Shown piece by piece: positions 13,366 through 14,536 of a DNA stretch of 14,536 nucleotides. The stretch comes from JACPSX01 sp035288405 [NCBI: bacterium] (GTDB lineage: Bacteria; JACPSX01), in assembly GCA_035288405.1 (NCBI GenBank), contig DATEAK010000123.1, forward strand, positions 1 to 14,536, read 5' to 3'. Each line of letters starts with the position of its first letter. The stretch's first letter is position 1. The notes under the pieces are model-generated. The model was given only the letters and a program-made list of their open reading frames with translations, was not told the origin of the DNA and searched no databases. Position numbers and translations under genes: made by a program.

Positions 13366-14536
13366 ATGACGTCCGAAGTGCGCGTGCGATTTGCCCCCAG
13401 TCCCACGGGGCACCTTCACATCGGTGGGGCACGGACCGCTCTCTTCAACTGGTTTTTTGCCCGTCATCACAAAGGAACCTTCATCCTGCGCATCGAAGAC
13501 ACTGACTTTTCGCGCTCGACGGAAGAGTCCATCGAGGGAATTATCGGGGGCCTTTCCTGGCTGGGGGTGGACTGGGACGAGGGTCCCTACCGTCAGAGGG
13601 AACGCCTGCCCCTCTACCAGGAGCACGCCGAGCGTCTCCTCAAAGAAGGGAAAGCCTACTACTGCTACTGCACCCCGGAGGAGCTGGATGAGAAGCGCAA
13701 GCAGGCCATGGCCAGCGGTGCCAAACCCAAGTACGACGGCACCTGCCGCGAGCGCACCTCTCCGGTTCCGGGCCGCAAGCCCGCATTGCGCTTTCGTGCC
13801 CCTCAAGAAGGCACCACCGTGGTCCACGATCTGGTGCGCGGAGAAGTGGTCTTCGAGAACAAGGAACTCGATGACCTGATCATCCAGCGCTCGGACGGCA
13901 CTCCGACCTACAACTTCACCGTGGTCGTGGATGATGTCACGATGAAGATTTCCCACGTGATCCGCGGCGATGACCACCTGGCCAACACGCCCCGGCAAAT
14001 TCTCCTGTACCAGGGGCTCAGCTACCCTCAGCCCGCTTTCGGCCATATTTCGCTGATCCTGGGCACGGACAAAGCACGTCTGAGCAAGCGCCATGGAGCC
14101 ACCTCCGTCCTGTCCTATCAGGAAATGGGCTACCTTCCCGATGCCATGGTGAACTATCTGGTGCGCCTGGGCTGGTCGCTTGGCGATCAGGAAATATTTT
14201 CCCGGGAAGAGATCATCGAGAATTTTTCTCTGGAGAAAGTAACGCTGTCGGCGGCTGTGTTCAACCCGGAGAAGCTTCAATGGCTCAACAGCCACTACAT
14301 CAAGACGGCTCCCCCTGAGAAGTTGGCCGACCTGCTAACCCCCTTCCTTATCAAAGAGGGAGTGGATCCGAGCGTGCTGCAAAATGACCGTGAGGACCTG
14401 GTGCGAAAGATCCCGTCTCTTCAAGAGAGAGCCAAGACGCTGGTGGAGATGGCTCAGAAGGCCAAGTTTTACTACGTGGAGGACGTGGACCTGGACCCGG
14501 CGGCAGCAAAAAAGTTTCTCAAGCCTGCACTGTCTC
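13366..14536 (+). CDS. gltX: glutamate-tRNA ligase (GluRS), open at the right edge
   Basis: GluRS is a class I synthetase that charges tRNA-Glu (and tRNA-Gln in non-discriminating forms). The first 390 codons are visible. The HIGH-like motif is [15 protein letters not shown] (15-29). A zinc-site pattern follows: Cys100, Cys102, Tyr123 and Cys127 in CYC and KYDGTC. The KMSKS-like motif is KARLSKRHG near 236-244. [10 protein letters not shown] at the start and [20 protein letters not shown] near 186-205 are also typical. The ATG at 13366 is 5 nt after AGGAG, which overlaps the MEMO stop. The anticodon-binding domain continues past the window. Whether it discriminates against tRNA-Gln cannot be decided here. 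Confidence 0.96.
   Translation, partial: MTSEVRVRFAPSPTGHLHIGGARTALFNWFFARHHKGTFILRIEDTDFSRSTEESIEGIIGGLSWLGVDWDEGPYRQRERLPLYQEHAERLLKEGKAYYCYCTPEELDEKRKQAMASGAKPKYDGTCRERTSPVPGRKPALRFRAPQEGTTVVHDLVRGEVVFENKELDDLIIQRSDGTPTYNFTVVVDDVTMKISHVIRGDDHLANTPRQILLYQGLSYPQPAFGHISLILGTDKARLSKRHGATSVLSYQEMGYLPDAMVNYLVRLGWSLGDQEIFSREEIIENFSLEKVTLSAAVFNPEKLQWLNSHYIKTAPPEKLADLLTPFLIKEGVDPSVLQNDREDLVRKIPSLQERAKTLVEMAQKAKFYYVEDVDLDPAAAKKFLKPALS

Noticed and set aside
13351-14295. Minus-strand frame of 314 codons
   Set aside because: Antisense to gltX, which carries the HIGH, zinc and KMSKS-like motifs; no promoter or ribosome site supports it.

Overview
This is a chromosomal housekeeping segment, probably from a moderately GC-rich Gram-negative bacterium. 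The evidence is dense gene packing, short intergenic gaps, sigma70-like promoters, a predicted lipoprotein and a CCA-encoding tRNA. Gene content would fit a Nitrospirota, Methylomirabilota or Desulfobacterota type organism, but nothing here fixes the phylum. There is no CRISPR array, insertion sequence, phage gene or rRNA.

Bases 1-4500 (minus strand) read in transcription order as mutS (mismatch repair), a zinc-ribbon/FliL-domain membrane protein, a previously easy-to-miss 52-residue membrane protein, a tRNA with anticodon CAU, and the 5' end of tilS (tRNA-Ile2 lysidine synthetase), which runs off the left edge. mutS has a good extended -10 promoter, and the tRNA/tilS pair has its own strong promoter. 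mutS and the zinc-ribbon gene are close enough to be translationally coupled.

Bases 4500-7106 (plus strand) hold comEC/rec2, the DNA-uptake channel, divergent from mutS. Bases 7107-8335 are the least ordinary part. They hold a small predicted lipoprotein and a ribbon-helix-helix DNA-binding protein, both minus strand. Upstream of the latter is an AT-rich block with a 41-bp imperfect palindrome sitting on overlapping promoter elements, probably an operator. A compact HExxH metallopeptidase (minus strand) follows.

Bases 8809-14536 (plus strand) form two transcription units. The first is hisS-rarA-AEC transporter, with hisS and rarA abutting with no gap. A REP-like GC-rich palindrome separates it from the second unit, a MEMO/AmmeMemoRadiSam-B protein followed by gltX (open at the right edge). 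The gltX ribosome binding site overlaps the MEMO stop codon. Translation (HisRS, GluRS, tRNA-Met, TilS) and genome maintenance (MutS, RarA, ComEC) dominate the window.

I see no complete novel multi-gene system. The best leads are the zinc-ribbon/FliL fusion away from flagellar genes, the palindromic control region of the ribbon-helix-helix gene, and the unnamed two-helix microprotein.
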